Assembly (NCBI GenBank): GCA_025451845.1
Contig: JANWJS010000031.1
Span: 1 to 64,000 of the forward strand
Direction: 5' to 3'
Source of the DNA: Steroidobacteraceae bacterium
GTDB lineage: Bacteria > Pseudomonadota > Gammaproteobacteria > Steroidobacterales > Steroidobacteraceae
DNA length: 64,000 nucleotides
This document shows positions 9,674 to 18,038 of the stretch, one piece after another (the stretch's first letter is position 1; the number at the start of each line of letters is the position of its first letter). Position numbers and translations under genes: made by a program. Under the pieces are notes generated by a model. It had not been told where the DNA came from and did not search any database. It saw only the letters and a program-made list of their open reading frames with translations.

Positions 9674-10939
9674 TCAGTTCGGGTGCTTGGTCTTTTCGAG
9701 CTCGATGCGTTGCACATGCTCGAAGCCCTGGTAGCTCGAGACGATGACCCGCTCGCCGGGCTCCAACCCGTCGAGGACCTCGACGTGCTCGGGGTTGCGG
9801 CGGCCGAGCTCGATTCGGCGCCGCGTTGCGTACTTTCCGTCGGGAGTCAGCACGAAGGCCCACTGCCCGCCGGTGTCCTGGTAGAAGGGTCCGTTGGGCA
9901 GCGTCAAAGCCGTCGCCGCGCCTCCCAGCTCGAGCTTGGTGTCGATCGCCTGCCCGACGGTGATGCCCTGGGGCGCGGGACCCTTGAAGTGTAGATCGAC
10001 CTTGAACGTGCCATCTGCGACCTGCGGATGAATCTCGACGATCGTGGCCGCGAAGTTCCGGTCGCCGACCGGGAACAGGGCCGTCTGCCCGAGGGCAACG
10101 CGGCCGAGATAGAACTCATCGACCTGCGCGGTCAGCTTGAATCGATCGAGGGAATCGACTTCGCCCAGCACCGCCCCCGCGGTCTTGGACTCGCCCACCA
10201 GCGAATCGAGCGCCGTCAGGTGCCCGGCGATCGGCGCACGGATGGTGAGTGCATCGAGGCTGGCTCGCGCCGTGGCAATGTTGTCTTTGAGCCAGGCCAG
10301 AGTCTTGCCGAGCTGGGCGAGCTGCCTCGTGCGCACCTGCTGCTCGGCGTTGCGCGAGGCGAGGGTGGCATCGCGCAGCTTGAGCTCATAGCGGTATTGC
10401 TCCCGGTCCTGCGCATACAGCATGGGCGCGATGGCGTGGCCGTCGAGCAGGATCTTGTCGCGCGCCAGATCGCTTTTCAGCACGGCGAGCTGATGCTGGA
10501 TATCGAGCAGCTGGCTCTGGTACTTGAAGCGCGTGTCCTCGAGCTGCAGCTTCGTGCTCTCGATGGCGTTGATCTGGCTCGAGACGTCGGCTTCACGCGA
10601 TGCGACCTGCAACCGCAGAGCGGTGTTGGAGAGGACGATCAGCGGCTGGCCGGCTTGCACCCTCGCACCGTCCTCGGCCAGCACCTTCGCCACCGCGCCA
10701 CCCTGCTCCGTGGTGAGGTAGATCGTGGTGAGGGGCGCGACCGTCGCGCGGACCGCGATGTAGTCCTCGAACTTCGCTCGCGTCACCGTGCCGACGGTGA
10801 GCTGATCCGCCGGCACGCGATAGGTGCTGATGCTGACCCCATGCAGGAGCCAGATCAGAGCTGCGATGACGAGCGCCGCGCCCGCGGCGTACGGCCCGTA
10901 CCGGCGCCAAGCCGGCGGACGGGCGAGCGGCCGGTCCAT
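9674..10939 (-). CDS. HlyD/MacA-type periplasmic adaptor of the efflux system
   Basis: One N-terminal transmembrane helix (about residues 14-32) is followed by a barrel-sandwich lipoyl half (VLAEDGARVQAGQPLIVLSN), an alpha-helical hairpin, the second lipoyl half (IRAPIAGHLTALDSLVGE) and a beta-barrel. The adaptor bridges the permeases and the outer-membrane factor. The ATG at 10939 (MDRPLARPPAW) is preferred. The sigma-54 promoter at 11056-11071 predicts transcription from about 11045, which leaves the upstream ATG at 11044, although it has an AAGGG box, without a leader. It is the first gene of the operon. Confidence 0.88.
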   Translation of the reverse strand: MDRPLARPPAWRRYGPYAAGAALVIAALIWLLHGVSISTYRVPADQLTVGTVTRAKFEDYIAVRATVAPLTTIYLTTEQGGAVAKVLAEDGARVQAGQPLIVLSNTALRLQVASREADVSSQINAIESTKLQLEDTRFKYQSQLLDIQHQLAVLKSDLARDKILLDGHAIAPMLYAQDREQYRYELKLRDATLASRNAEQQVRTRQLAQLGKTLAWLKDNIATARASLDALTIRAPIAGHLTALDSLVGESKTAGAVLGEVDSLDRFKLTAQVDEFYLGRVALGQTALFPVGDRNFAATIVEIHPQVADGTFKVDLHFKGPAPQGITVGQAIDTKLELGGAATALTLPNGPFYQDTGGQWAFVLTPDGKYATRRRIELGRRNPEHVEVLDGLEPGERVIVSSYQGFEHVQRIELEKTKHPN

Positions 10940-11055
10940 GCCGCCGTTGGCCGGAGGGGGTTCCGGCTCGCGACCGCCCGCCCGTCTGCCGATCTCACCG
11001 ATCGCGCGACTCTCACTGCTCGTCGACTGTCTACCGAATGGCATCGAGCCCTTGA

Positions 11056-11071
11056 TGCAGCCCGCGTGCCA
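11056..11071 (-). promoter_or_regulatory. Sigma-54 promoter of the efflux operon
   Basis: Minus-strand sequence TGGCACGCGGGCTGCA matches the sigma-54 consensus TGGCACG-N4-TTGCA with one mismatch and has the invariant GG-N10-GC spacing. The -12 C falls at 11057, placing +1 near 11045, about 105 nt upstream of the adaptor ATG. The divergent neighbour encodes a sigma-54-dependent activator, so the site and its activator sit together. Confidence 0.75.
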
Positions 11072-11124
11072 GATCAAAAGACGCGTGTTATCAAAGGGTT
11101 GTGCGTCTCCTGCTGGCCGGCGAC

Positions 11125-11170
11125 TGTTCGTTGGTGTACAACGCCGGCGCACACTGTTCGGATTCGGACA
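11125..11170. promoter_or_regulatory. Two candidate upstream activator sites, 30 bp apart
   Basis: Two 16-bp elements of form TGT-N10-ACA lie at 11125-11140 (TGTTCGTTGGTGTACA) and 11155-11170 (TGTTCGGATTCGGACA). Both begin TGTTCG. The second is a 12/16 dyad. They start exactly 30 bp apart, near three helical turns, and lie 68-113 bp upstream of the -12 element, the normal position for enhancer sites of NtrC-type activators. The second ends next to the regulator's own TTG, so autoregulation is also possible. Confidence 0.5.
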
Positions 11171-11171
11171 C

Positions 11172-12569
11172 TTGGCACAGCGCGCTCCTCATACCGCCCG
11201 CATCCTCGTCGTCGATGACGAGGAGGACATCCTCCTGGCTGCGAAGCTGCTCCTGAAGAGGCACTTCGCCTCGGTCGAGACCTTGCGCGATCCTGCGCGC
11301 CTCCCTGAGCTGGTACGCCGCAACAGCTTCGATGTGCTGCTGTTGGATATGAACTTCGCCGCCGGCGCCGAGCGCGGCACCGAGGGCCTGGCGCTGCTCT
11401 CGCAAGTGATTGCGCTCGATGCCCAGGCGGTGGTGGTGCTGATCACCGCGCACGGCGATGTCACTCTGGCGGTGGAGGCCATGAAGCGCGGCGCCGCGGA
11501 CTTCGTGACAAAGCCCTGGGAGAACCAGAGGCTCCTCGCGACGTTGATCGCCGCCAGCAACCTGCGCAAATCGCGCCTCGAGGCGTCCGAGTTCCGCGCC
11601 CGCAGCCGCGGACTCGCCGAGGCCACGCGCATCGACGGCGAGATGGTCGGCACTTCGCCGGCCATGTTGCGTGTCTTCCAGATGATCCGGCGCGCGGCTC
11701 CGAGTGGCGCCAATGTACTGATTCTCGGCGAGAACGGCACCGGCAAGGAGTTGGTTGCACGCGAGATTCACCGCCACTCCAAACGTGCGCAGGAGGCGTT
11801 CCTCCGGGTCGATCTCGGGACGCTCTCGTCGCATCTCTTTGAGAGCGAGCTCTTCGGCCACCGCCGCGGAGCCTTTACCGACGCGAAGCAGGACCGGATC
11901 GGGCTGTTGCGCGCCGCCTCCGGAGGCACCCTCTTTCTGGACGAGATGGGCAACGTTCCCCTGCACCTGCAGGGAAAACTCCTGACGGCGCTCGAGCGGC
12001 GAGAAGTAACGCCGGTCGGCGCCGAGAGGCCCGAGCCCATCGATGTGCGCCTGATCTGTGCCACCAACCTCGCACCCGAGCGCCTCGCGGACGAGAACGT
12101 GTTCCGGCAGGACCTGCTCTATCGCATCAATACGGTGGAAATCGCGCTGCCGCCGCTGCGCGAGCGGCAGGAGGACATTCCGCTGCTTCTCGAGCACTTC
12201 ATTGCCATCTACTCGGAGAAGTACAACGTGCCACCGAAGCGCCTGAGCGCCACGGCGCTCGAAGGCCTCATGGCGCATCCGTGGACGGGCAACGTGCGGG
12301 CACTGCGCCATGCCATCGAGCGCGCCGTCATTCTCAGCGAGGGAGAGATGCTGGAGTCTGCGGACTTCTCGCTCGCGGCAAGCGGCGCGGCGCCGGGCAG
12401 CACGGCGGCAGCGGCCCCAGTGCCGGAATCAGCGCGACTGGATGCAGTGGAGCGCGACGCGATCGTGCGCGCGCTCGAAGCTCACGGACGCAACATCAGC
12501 CGCGCCGCGGAGTCGCTCGGCCTCACCCGCGCCTCGCTCTACCGCCGGATGCAGAAGCATGGCCTATAA
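11172..12569 (+). CDS. NtrC-family sigma-54-dependent response regulator
   Basis: About 465 residues from TTG 11172. The receiver domain has the acidic pair in VVDDEED and phospho-acceptor Asp59. The AAA+ domain has Walker A GENGTGKE (186-193), Walker B TLFLDE (253-258) and the sigma-54-contacting loop GAFTDA (233-238) in place of the more common GAFTGA. A Fis-type helix-turn-helix closes the protein (about 428-465). No ATG is suitably placed; TTG 11172 leaves ten residues before the first receiver strand, while ATG 11055 would add a tail with no match. It overlaps the kinase gene by 11 bp and diverges from the efflux operon it probably activates. Confidence 0.92.
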   Translation: MAQRAPHTARILVVDDEEDILLAAKLLLKRHFASVETLRDPARLPELVRRNSFDVLLLDMNFAAGAERGTEGLALLSQVIALDAQAVVVLITAHGDVTLAVEAMKRGAADFVTKPWENQRLLATLIAASNLRKSRLEASEFRARSRGLAEATRIDGEMVGTSPAMLRVFQMIRRAAPSGANVLILGENGTGKELVAREIHRHSKRAQEAFLRVDLGTLSSHLFESELFGHRRGAFTDAKQDRIGLLRAASGGTLFLDEMGNVPLHLQGKLLTALERREVTPVGAERPEPIDVRLICATNLAPERLADENVFRQDLLYRINTVEIALPPLRERQEDIPLLLEHFIAIYSEKYNVPPKRLSATALEGLMAHPWTGNVRALRHAIERAVILSEGEMLESADFSLAASGAAPGSTAAAAPVPESARLDAVERDAIVRALEAHGRNISRAAESLGLTRASLYRRMQKHGL

Positions 12570-13908
12570 CCGCTACCGGACAGGAATCGCCATACGGACG
12601 ACGGCACTCTTCCTGACGGTTGCGGCCGTGTCCTGGATGATCGCCAACACCCAGTGGTATATGACGATCACGCTGGGCGCCGCGCTGACTCTCGCGGAAG
12701 CCACATTCCTCGTCCGCTTCGCGACGCAGTCGAGCCGCGAGGTGGCACGATTCCTCGATGCCCTGTCGTTCGATGATCTCTCCCAGAGCTTCGCCGGGCT
12801 CACGGCGGACGGCACTCACCGCGAGCTCGGCACCGCCATGGATCGGGTACTCGCGCGCTTGCGCGCCGGCCGCTCGGAGCGGGACGAGCAGGCGCAGTAC
12901 CTGCAAACCCTGGTCAACCATGTTCCCGTGGCCTTGATCGCGCTCGACGAGCGGGGCGCCGTGAAGTTGCTCAACATGGCCGCGCGGCGCCTCTTCGAGA
13001 GCTCCCTCACACAGACCCGCCAGCTCGCACGCTACGGCGAGTCCTTTGCGGTGAGCCTCGAGGCCCTCTCGCCGGGCAACACCGCGATCCTGCGGATGGA
13101 GCGCTCGTCGGGCACTCTGCTCCTCAAAGCCGCCGTGACCGAGATTGCCGCCCGCGGGATGCGCTCACGCCTCATCTCCCTGCAGAACATCGAGAACGAG
13201 ATGAGCGCGCAGGAGCTCGAAGCCTGGCAAACCGTCATCCGCGTGATGGCTCACGAAGTGATGAACTCCCTGACGCCGGTATCCTCCCTTGCCGCCACCG
13301 CACACGGCCTGGTGCGCGACGTTCTCGAGCAGTTGCCGGCTGACGACCCGCGTGCCGGTACCCTGGCCGACGCGCGCGAGGCTTTGGAAGCCGTTGCCCG
13401 GCGGAGTGAGGGCCTCTTACACTTCGTGCGCAGCCACCGTCGTCTGACGAAGCCGCTCGCGGCGCGCATCGAGGTGATGCCGGTGCAGCGCCTGTTCGCC
13501 CGGATCCAACGGCTTCTGGCGAGCGACCTCGCCGATCGCGACATCCGGATGGCGACCCGGGTGGACCCCGAGAGCCTGGAGCTCGCAATGGATCCCGAGC
13601 TCCTCGATCAGGCGCTCATCAACCTTGTGCGCAACGCTCTCGAAGCGTTGCGGGACACCCCTTCCGGACAGATCGCCCTTGCGGCATATCGGGAGCCGGA
13701 CGGCCGCATCGCGATCTCCGTGTCCGACAACGGCCCGGGCGTTCCACCCGATCAGCGCGAGAAAGTCTTCGTTCCCTTCTTCACCACCAAGCGCCAGGGC
13801 AGCGGCATCGGTCTCACGCTCGTGCGGCAGATCGCCGCCGCGCACGGCGCGGCCGTCGACATCGGCGAGACCCCGGGAGGCGGAGCCACGGTCCGGATGA
13901 GATTCTAA
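12559..13908 (+). CDS. Membrane-bound PAS-containing sensor histidine kinase (NtrY-like)
   Basis: 449 residues. Two N-terminal transmembrane helices (about 10-50) with almost no periplasmic loop are followed by a linker, a PAS-like domain (VNHVPVALIALDERGAVKLLN), the dimerisation helix with phospho-acceptor His in MAHEVMNSLTPV (about residue 233), and the ATPase boxes NLVRNALEAL (N), DNGPGVP (G1) and GSGIGLTL (G2). The short loop points to intramembrane or cytoplasmic sensing. The ATG at 12559 overlaps the regulator stop (ATGGCCTATAA), so the cognate pair is coupled. It probably senses envelope stress or the exported substrate, which is inference. Confidence 0.93.
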   Translation: MAYNRYRTGIAIRTTALFLTVAAVSWMIANTQWYMTITLGAALTLAEATFLVRFATQSSREVARFLDALSFDDLSQSFAGLTADGTHRELGTAMDRVLARLRAGRSERDEQAQYLQTLVNHVPVALIALDERGAVKLLNMAARRLFESSLTQTRQLARYGESFAVSLEALSPGNTAILRMERSSGTLLLKAAVTEIAARGMRSRLISLQNIENEMSAQELEAWQTVIRVMAHEVMNSLTPVSSLAATAHGLVRDVLEQLPADDPRAGTLADAREALEAVARRSEGLLHFVRSHRRLTKPLAARIEVMPVQRLFARIQRLLASDLADRDIRMATRVDPESLELAMDPELLDQALINLVRNALEALRDTPSGQIALAAYREPDGRIAISVSDNGPGVPPDQREKVFVPFFTTKRQGSGIGLTLVRQIAAAHGAAVDIGETPGGGATVRMRF

Positions 13909-14166
13909 CGAACGATTGCCGGCTCACCTTCGCGCCCCCTGTACGCCGGCAAACTTCCGAAGCAGCTGCAGGCCTTCGCCGATTGGACCGGCCCGCCGCT
14001 GCAACTTCGGGCTGGAAGCGGCTGCCCGTCGCGCGCGCCGGGCTTGCGCTGAGGTAGAATGGCTGAGTCTGCATCGTGGCAGGCGGAGCTCGCCCAGGAC
14101 GTCAATGCGGAAACTTCTTGCCCTCCCCTCGAAGCGGCCGCGGAAGCCGTACGGAGCCCTCTGACC
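13909..14166. other. Intergenic region with a long-loop inverted repeat
   Basis: Just after the kinase stop, TTGCCGGC (13916-13923) and GCCGGCAA (13945-13952) form a perfect 8-bp stem around a 21-nt loop, with no T-run. It could mark the end of the regulator/kinase transcript. A TAGAAT hexamer at 14055-14060 could serve the prohibitin-like gene, but no -35 is evident. I see no gene here. Confidence 0.3.
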
Positions 14167-15000
14167 ATGAATTCCGGAATTTCTTCCCTGCCGAGCAGCA
14201 AGACCTTGCGCCCGGCTTTTGTCGGCGGCGTGATCGTCGTGATCGTGCTCCTCATCCTCGGCGGCGCGTTCGTGCAGATCGGCCCAGGTCAGCGCGGGGT
14301 GCTGATGACTTTCGGCGCGGTGCACGACGGGGTTCTCGATCCCGGCCTGCACTTCAAGCTGCCCTTCGTGCAGTCGGTTGCCAGGATGGACGTGCAGGTG
14401 CAGAACTCCCAGGCCGCGGAAACCTCGGCGAGCCTCGACCTGCAGAACGTTTCCACCACGGTCGCGACCAACTGGCACATCCTGCCGGCCGATGCGGAAT
14501 GGGTGTATCAGCACATCGGCAACGAATCGGACCTGGTCGACAAGATCATCCGCCCGGCGATCAGCAACTCGGTGAAGGCGATCACGGCTCACTACAACGC
14601 GGAGGACCTGATCGTCCATCGAGACGCGGTACGGAGCCAGATCCAGACACAGATCACTTCGGAGCTGCAGCCCTATCGCGTGGTGGTCGACTCGGTGAAC
14701 ATCACCGACTTCCACTTCAGCGACGAATTCGCGCAGGCGATCGAGCGCAAGCAGGTCGCCCAGCAGCGCGCCTTGCAGGCGCAGTATGAGCTGGATCAAG
14801 CAAAGGTCGTCGCCCAGCAGCGGATCGTCGAGGCGCAGGCGCAGTCGCAGGCCCAGAAGCTCCTGCAGCAGACCCTGACGCCCGAGCTCATCCAACAGCA
14901 GGCCATCGTCAAGTGGGACGGGCACCTGCCGACGGTGGTGGGGGACAAAGGCGTGCTGCCGATGATCGGTAACGTCGATGCCGGAACGCCCGCGAGGTAA
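14167..15000 (+). CDS. Prohibitin/stomatin-family (SPFH) membrane protein
   Basis: 277 residues: a single N-terminal transmembrane helix (about 17-38), then a prohibitin/Band-7 domain (QIGPGQRGVLMTFGAVHDGVLDPGLHF opening the domain) and a Gln/Ala-rich coiled coil (about 195-245) for ring assembly. SPFH proteins form large membrane rings that organise lipids or modulate the FtsH protease. It resembles HflC or eukaryotic prohibitin, but no partner hflK or ftsH lies in the window, so it is probably a stand-alone homo-oligomer. GGAG about 10 nt upstream favours ATG 14167 over ATG 14059. Confidence 0.88.
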   Translation: MNSGISSLPSSKTLRPAFVGGVIVVIVLLILGGAFVQIGPGQRGVLMTFGAVHDGVLDPGLHFKLPFVQSVARMDVQVQNSQAAETSASLDLQNVSTTVATNWHILPADAEWVYQHIGNESDLVDKIIRPAISNSVKAITAHYNAEDLIVHRDAVRSQIQTQITSELQPYRVVVDSVNITDFHFSDEFAQAIERKQVAQQRALQAQYELDQAKVVAQQRIVEAQAQSQAQKLLQQTLTPELIQQQAIVKWDGHLPTVVGDKGVLPMIGNVDAGTPAR

Positions 15001-15016
15001 ACTTCGCGGCTGCGGC

Positions 15017-15092
15017 GCCCCCGTAGCTCAGTGGATAGAGCGACCGCCTCCTAAGCGGTAGGTCGTCGGTTCAACTCCGGCCGGGGGCGCCA
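15017..15092 (+). tRNA. tRNA-Arg (anticodon CCU)
   Basis: A full cloverleaf can be drawn: acceptor GCCCCCG/CGGGGGC, D-stem GCTC/GAGC, anticodon stem ACCGC/GCGGT with loop CTCCTAA (anticodon CCT), T-stem GTCGG/CCGGC with loop TTCAACT, discriminator G and encoded CCA. It reads the AGG arginine codon, rare in high-GC genomes. It starts 17 bp after the prohibitin-like stop and may be co-transcribed with it. Confidence 0.97.
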
Positions 15093-15422
15093 ATATTATC
15101 ATTGATTTAGGTAATCTTCCTCGGATATTTCGAGATTCGGCAGGAATAAGGGTCGGGGCATCGTCCGCCGCGCGTGGTGCCTCTTCGACGGGATGGGCCG
15201 GCCCGCTCGCAGAGCCGCTGAGGCAGGCGAGAGCCTCTTGCGCCTCGCCAGCCGCACCCTTGCGGATGCGAAGCTGGCGCCGACGGAGGCGGCAAGCCCG
15301 ATGCCCGCCCCGCCTTCGGGCCGACTCGAACGGGAGCTTGACAACGCAACTGCACTGCGGCGGGGTTGCATCGCGGCCTCGAGGAGTATGCTGTTGGCAG
15401 CGGCCCACTCGCGGAGTCCTCC
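15093..15422. other. Gene-free stretch between tRNA-Arg and the DUF2189 gene
   Basis: No coding region on either strand has family-like sequence; open frames here are compositional. A TTGACA hexamer at 15338-15343 has no convincing -10 at 16-18 bp (TATGCT at about 15386 is too far). A Shine-Dalgarno-like GGAG about 7 nt before 15423 belongs to the next gene. tRNA 3' flanks are common integration sites, but no integrase or repeated tRNA end was seen. Confidence 0.4.
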
Positions 15423-16196
15423 ATGAGCACGTCCCTCAGCCTCGGCAAACGTCGCTTCCTGCATGTGGAAGTTCGCAGCGTTCCAGCGCTCCAGTCGATC
15501 GTGTGGCTGCGCCGCGGATGGGAAGACCTCCGTCAGATGGAGCGCGCGAGCCTCGCGCACGGCGTCATCATCTCCATCATCGGGGCGGTGCTGCTCATGC
15601 TAGGCAGCACTCATCCCTATCTCATCGCAGCGGCGGTGACCGGTTATCTGTTGGTCGGGCCAATCATGACCACCGGTGTCTGCGAGCTCTCCAGGAGGCG
15701 GGCCGCGCGCGAGCCGCGCGGGTTCGACGAGTCGTTGGAGGCAGTCACCCGCAACCCCGATGCGTTGATCCATTTTGGCGGCTTTCTGGCCGTCATCGCG
15801 ATCGTCTGGTTCATCGCCTCCACGGTGCTGTTGGAGTCGATATTCGCCATCCGCGTGCCGAGCCTCGCCGTGGCGCTCTGGGGCGGGGCCGGCGACTTCG
15901 CGAGCACGCGGGAAGTGGTCGCGTACTTCTCCTCGGGCGCCATTTTCGCCGTCGCCGTCTTCGTGCTGTCCGTGGTCGCCGTGCCGCTCATCATCGACCG
16001 GCATGCGACCGCGGCCGAGGCGATGTGGGCGAGTGTCAAGGCAAGCCTGCACAATGTCCCGGCCATGATCGTATGGGCGGCGCTCATCGTCGGCCTGACG
16101 GCGCTCGGCTTCCTGACCCTCCTCCTCGGCATGGTCGTGATCGCCCCCCTCCTCGGGCATGCGACCTGGCACGCTTATCGGGATCTGGTGGGCTGA
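15423..16196 (+). CDS. DUF2189 family integral membrane protein
   Basis: 257 residues with about six transmembrane helices. The opening (VPALQSIVWLRRGWEDLRQMERASLAHG, read as its key blocks VWLRRGWEDL and ASLAHG) and the PLLGHATWHAYRDLV ending are typical of DUF2189 proteins, whose function is unknown. ATG 15423 follows a GGAG box by about 7 nt. It lies 52 bp upstream of the polyketide operon on the same strand, separated by a hairpin, so read-through is possible but a functional link is not implied. Confidence 0.85.
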   Translation: MSTSLSLGKRRFLHVEVRSVPALQSIVWLRRGWEDLRQMERASLAHGVIISIIGAVLLMLGSTHPYLIAAAVTGYLLVGPIMTTGVCELSRRRAAREPRGFDESLEAVTRNPDALIHFGGFLAVIAIVWFIASTVLLESIFAIRVPSLAVALWGGAGDFASTREVVAYFSSGAIFAVAVFVLSVVAVPLIIDRHATAAEAMWASVKASLHNVPAMIVWAALIVGLTALGFLTLLLGMVVIAPLLGHATWHAYRDLVG

Positions 16197-16219
16197 AAAT
16201 TAGCGGGATGCAAGGAACC

Positions 16220-16239
16220 TATCCCCTTCTTCGGGGATA
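16220..16239 (+). promoter_or_regulatory. Perfect hairpin just upstream of the type III PKS start
   Basis: TATCCCC (16220-16226) and GGGGATA (16233-16239) form a 7-bp perfect stem with loop TTCTTC. The 3' arm holds GGGGA, the only purine-rich Shine-Dalgarno candidate for the PKS ATG at 16249, 10 nt further on. The hairpin could gate translation of the operon. It could also be a terminator remnant of the upstream gene, but no T-run follows. Confidence 0.4.
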
Positions 16240-16248
16240 CCTACCCGC

Positions 16249-17307
16249 ATGTACTTGAAAGGCATCGGCACTGCGGCCCCACCGTCGCGCTACACCAAGG
16301 TCGATTGCTGGGAGGCCTTTCGGCGCTCCGAGTGGTTCGAGCGACTGAACGGGCGCACGCGCGCGCTCGCCAGAGCGGTCCTGCTCAATGAGAACGGCAT
16401 GGAGGCGCGACGCCTCGCGGTGGCCTCGCTCGGCGAGGTATTTCAGATCGACCCGGACACGCTGCACCGGCGCTTCCTGGAGACGGCCCCCGAGCTTGCC
16501 GGCCGCGCCGGGGCGGCAGCTCTGGACAATGCCGGGGTCGACACCGGCGACATCGACGCCATCATCGTGAGCACCTGCACGGGTTATCTCTGCCCGGGCC
16601 TCTCCGGATATGTCGTCGAGCGCTTGGGTCTGCGCCCCAACATAGCGGCATTCGATCTCGTCGGGCAAGGCTGCGCCGCCGCGATTCCCAACATGCGCCT
16701 GGGTCAGGCGCTCATCGGCTCCGGGGACAGCAGCAACGTTCTCTCGATCTGTGTCGAGGTGTCCAGCGCGGCCGTGTACCTCGATGATGATCCGGGCGTT
16801 CTCGTGAGCGCGTGTCTCTTTGGCGATGGAGCGGGCGCCGCCGTGTTGTCGAATCAGCCCTCTGCGAGCCGCCGCCGCATCCTCTGGCAGGACTGCGAGT
16901 CCTTGCTGGATCCCGGCCGGCGCGAGGCGCTGAAGTTCGAGCAGCGCTGCGGAATGCTGCGCAACGTGCTGACGCGGCCGGTGCCGCAACTCGCGGCGGA
17001 GTACCTCGAGCGGGTGCTCGGGACGGTCTTGCAGCGCACGCGGCTCGACATCTCGCAGATCGCGGCCTGGATCATGCATGCCGGCGGACGCGACGTGCTG
17101 CTTGCGTTGCAGGAGCGGCTGAGAATTCCGCCGCAGGATCTCGGGTACAGCGCGGCGGTGTTGCGGGAGTACGGCAACCTCTCGAGCGCATTCGTGTACT
17201 TCGTGCTGCAGGCCGCCCTGGCGGGCGGCGCGGCGGGAGGATGGTGGTGGCTCGGAACGTTTGGCGCCGGCTTCAGCTGTCACGGGGCCCTTCTGCAAGT
17301 CGACTGA
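16249..17307 (+). CDS. Type III polyketide synthase (chalcone/stilbene synthase superfamily)
   Basis: 352 residues, the usual length. The catalytic triad is Cys142 (VGQGCAAAIPNM), His277 (WIMHAGGRD) and Asn310 (REYGNLSSA). STCTGYLCPGL is the conserved N-domain block. Near the C-terminus the family GFGPG loop is replaced by GTFGAGF. Type III enzymes condense an acyl starter with malonyl-CoA into alkyl-pyrones, resorcinols or phloroglucinols without an integral carrier domain. Here a carrier protein and ketosynthase lie in the same operon, suggesting a starter built or carried on ACP. ATG 16249 is downstream of a hairpin at 16220-16239. The product is not predictable. Confidence 0.93.
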   Translation: MYLKGIGTAAPPSRYTKVDCWEAFRRSEWFERLNGRTRALARAVLLNENGMEARRLAVASLGEVFQIDPDTLHRRFLETAPELAGRAGAAALDNAGVDTGDIDAIIVSTCTGYLCPGLSGYVVERLGLRPNIAAFDLVGQGCAAAIPNMRLGQALIGSGDSSNVLSICVEVSSAAVYLDDDPGVLVSACLFGDGAGAAVLSNQPSASRRRILWQDCESLLDPGRREALKFEQRCGMLRNVLTRPVPQLAAEYLERVLGTVLQRTRLDISQIAAWIMHAGGRDVLLALQERLRIPPQDLGYSAAVLREYGNLSSAFVYFVLQAALAGGAAGGWWWLGTFGAGFSCHGALLQVD

Positions 17308-18038
17308 CCGCTGGCGGCCGCACGCTCAGCCCGGAGATCCTCGATGAGCTGCCGGCGACGGACCCGCGTGCGATTCGCTCCCGGCGCGATCTGCAGCGCG
17401 TCAATCGCGTCATGGGGAGCTGCGGAATTCTCAGTCGTGCGCTGCGCCGCGCCTGGGCGGCGGCTCCGCAGCACGGGCCCGTGCGCATTCTCGAGCTTGG
17501 AGCCGGCGACGGCAGCCTGGCGCTACGTATCGCGAAACAGCTTGCCACGCGATGGCACGGGGTCGAGCTGACGCTGCTCGATCGGCAAGCCTTGACCGGA
17601 GAGGCCATGGGTACCGCTTTTGCTCACCTGGGCTGGACCCTGCGCCCGCTCATCGTGGATGTGCTTGAATGGGCTCGAGCCCCGACGCAACAACATCTCG
17701 CGGGACGCTGGGATATCGTTCTGGTCAATCTCTTTCTGCATCACTTCGAGGAGCACGATCTGCGCGAGTTGCTCGCGGCCGTTGCAGCCCGCTGCGACGC
17801 CTTCGTCGCCTGCGAGCCGCGGCGCAGCCTGCCGGGACTTCTCGGCAGCCGATTGCTGCCCGCTCTGGGGGTGAGCACCGACACCCTTCACGATGCAATC
17901 GTCAGCGTGGGTGCCGGGTTTCGCGACGCCGAGCTGTCACGGCTGTGGCCCGCAGGCGGGCCGCACTGGAAGCTGCAGGAGCGGCCGGCCGGCCCATTCA
18001 GTCATCTTTTCGTCGCCACGCGGGGCGATACGGCCTGA
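17241..18038 (+). CDS. Class I SAM-dependent methyltransferase
   Basis: About 240-265 residues. SAM motif I is ILELGAGDGSLAL, and the later block WDIVLVNLFLHHFEEHDL is typical of small-molecule class I methyltransferases. Recognisable homology begins at SPEILDELPATDPRAIRSRRDL, coded from about 17320. The start is uncertain: ATG 17241, GTG 17244 and GTG 17247 lie inside the PKS gene next to GGGAGG, and nothing better is found before CTG 17304. In every case the two genes overlap or abut, so they are coupled. It probably O- or C-methylates the polyketide. Confidence 0.85.
   Translation: MVVARNVWRRLQLSRGPSASRLTAGGRTLSPEILDELPATDPRAIRSRRDLQRVNRVMGSCGILSRALRRAWAAAPQHGPVRILELGAGDGSLALRIAKQLATRWHGVELTLLDRQALTGEAMGTAFAHLGWTLRPLIVDVLEWARAPTQQHLAGRWDIVLVNLFLHHFEEHDLRELLAAVAARCDAFVACEPRRSLPGLLGSRLLPALGVSTDTLHDAIVSVGAGFRDAELSRLWPAGGPHWKLQERPAGPFSHLFVATRGDTA

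Noticed and set aside
14059-14166. Longer start for the prohibitin-like protein at ATG 14059
   Set aside because: The added 36 residues are not membrane- or SPFH-like, and ATG 14167 places the helix where the family has it.
15338-15371. Possible promoter from TTGACA at 15338
   Set aside because: No acceptable -10 at 15-19 bp; the only TATGCT is over 40 bp away.
15028-15408. Minus-strand frame ending in AGVEPTTYRLGGG
   Set aside because: This peptide is the translation of the antisense of tRNA-Arg, a well-known false gene.
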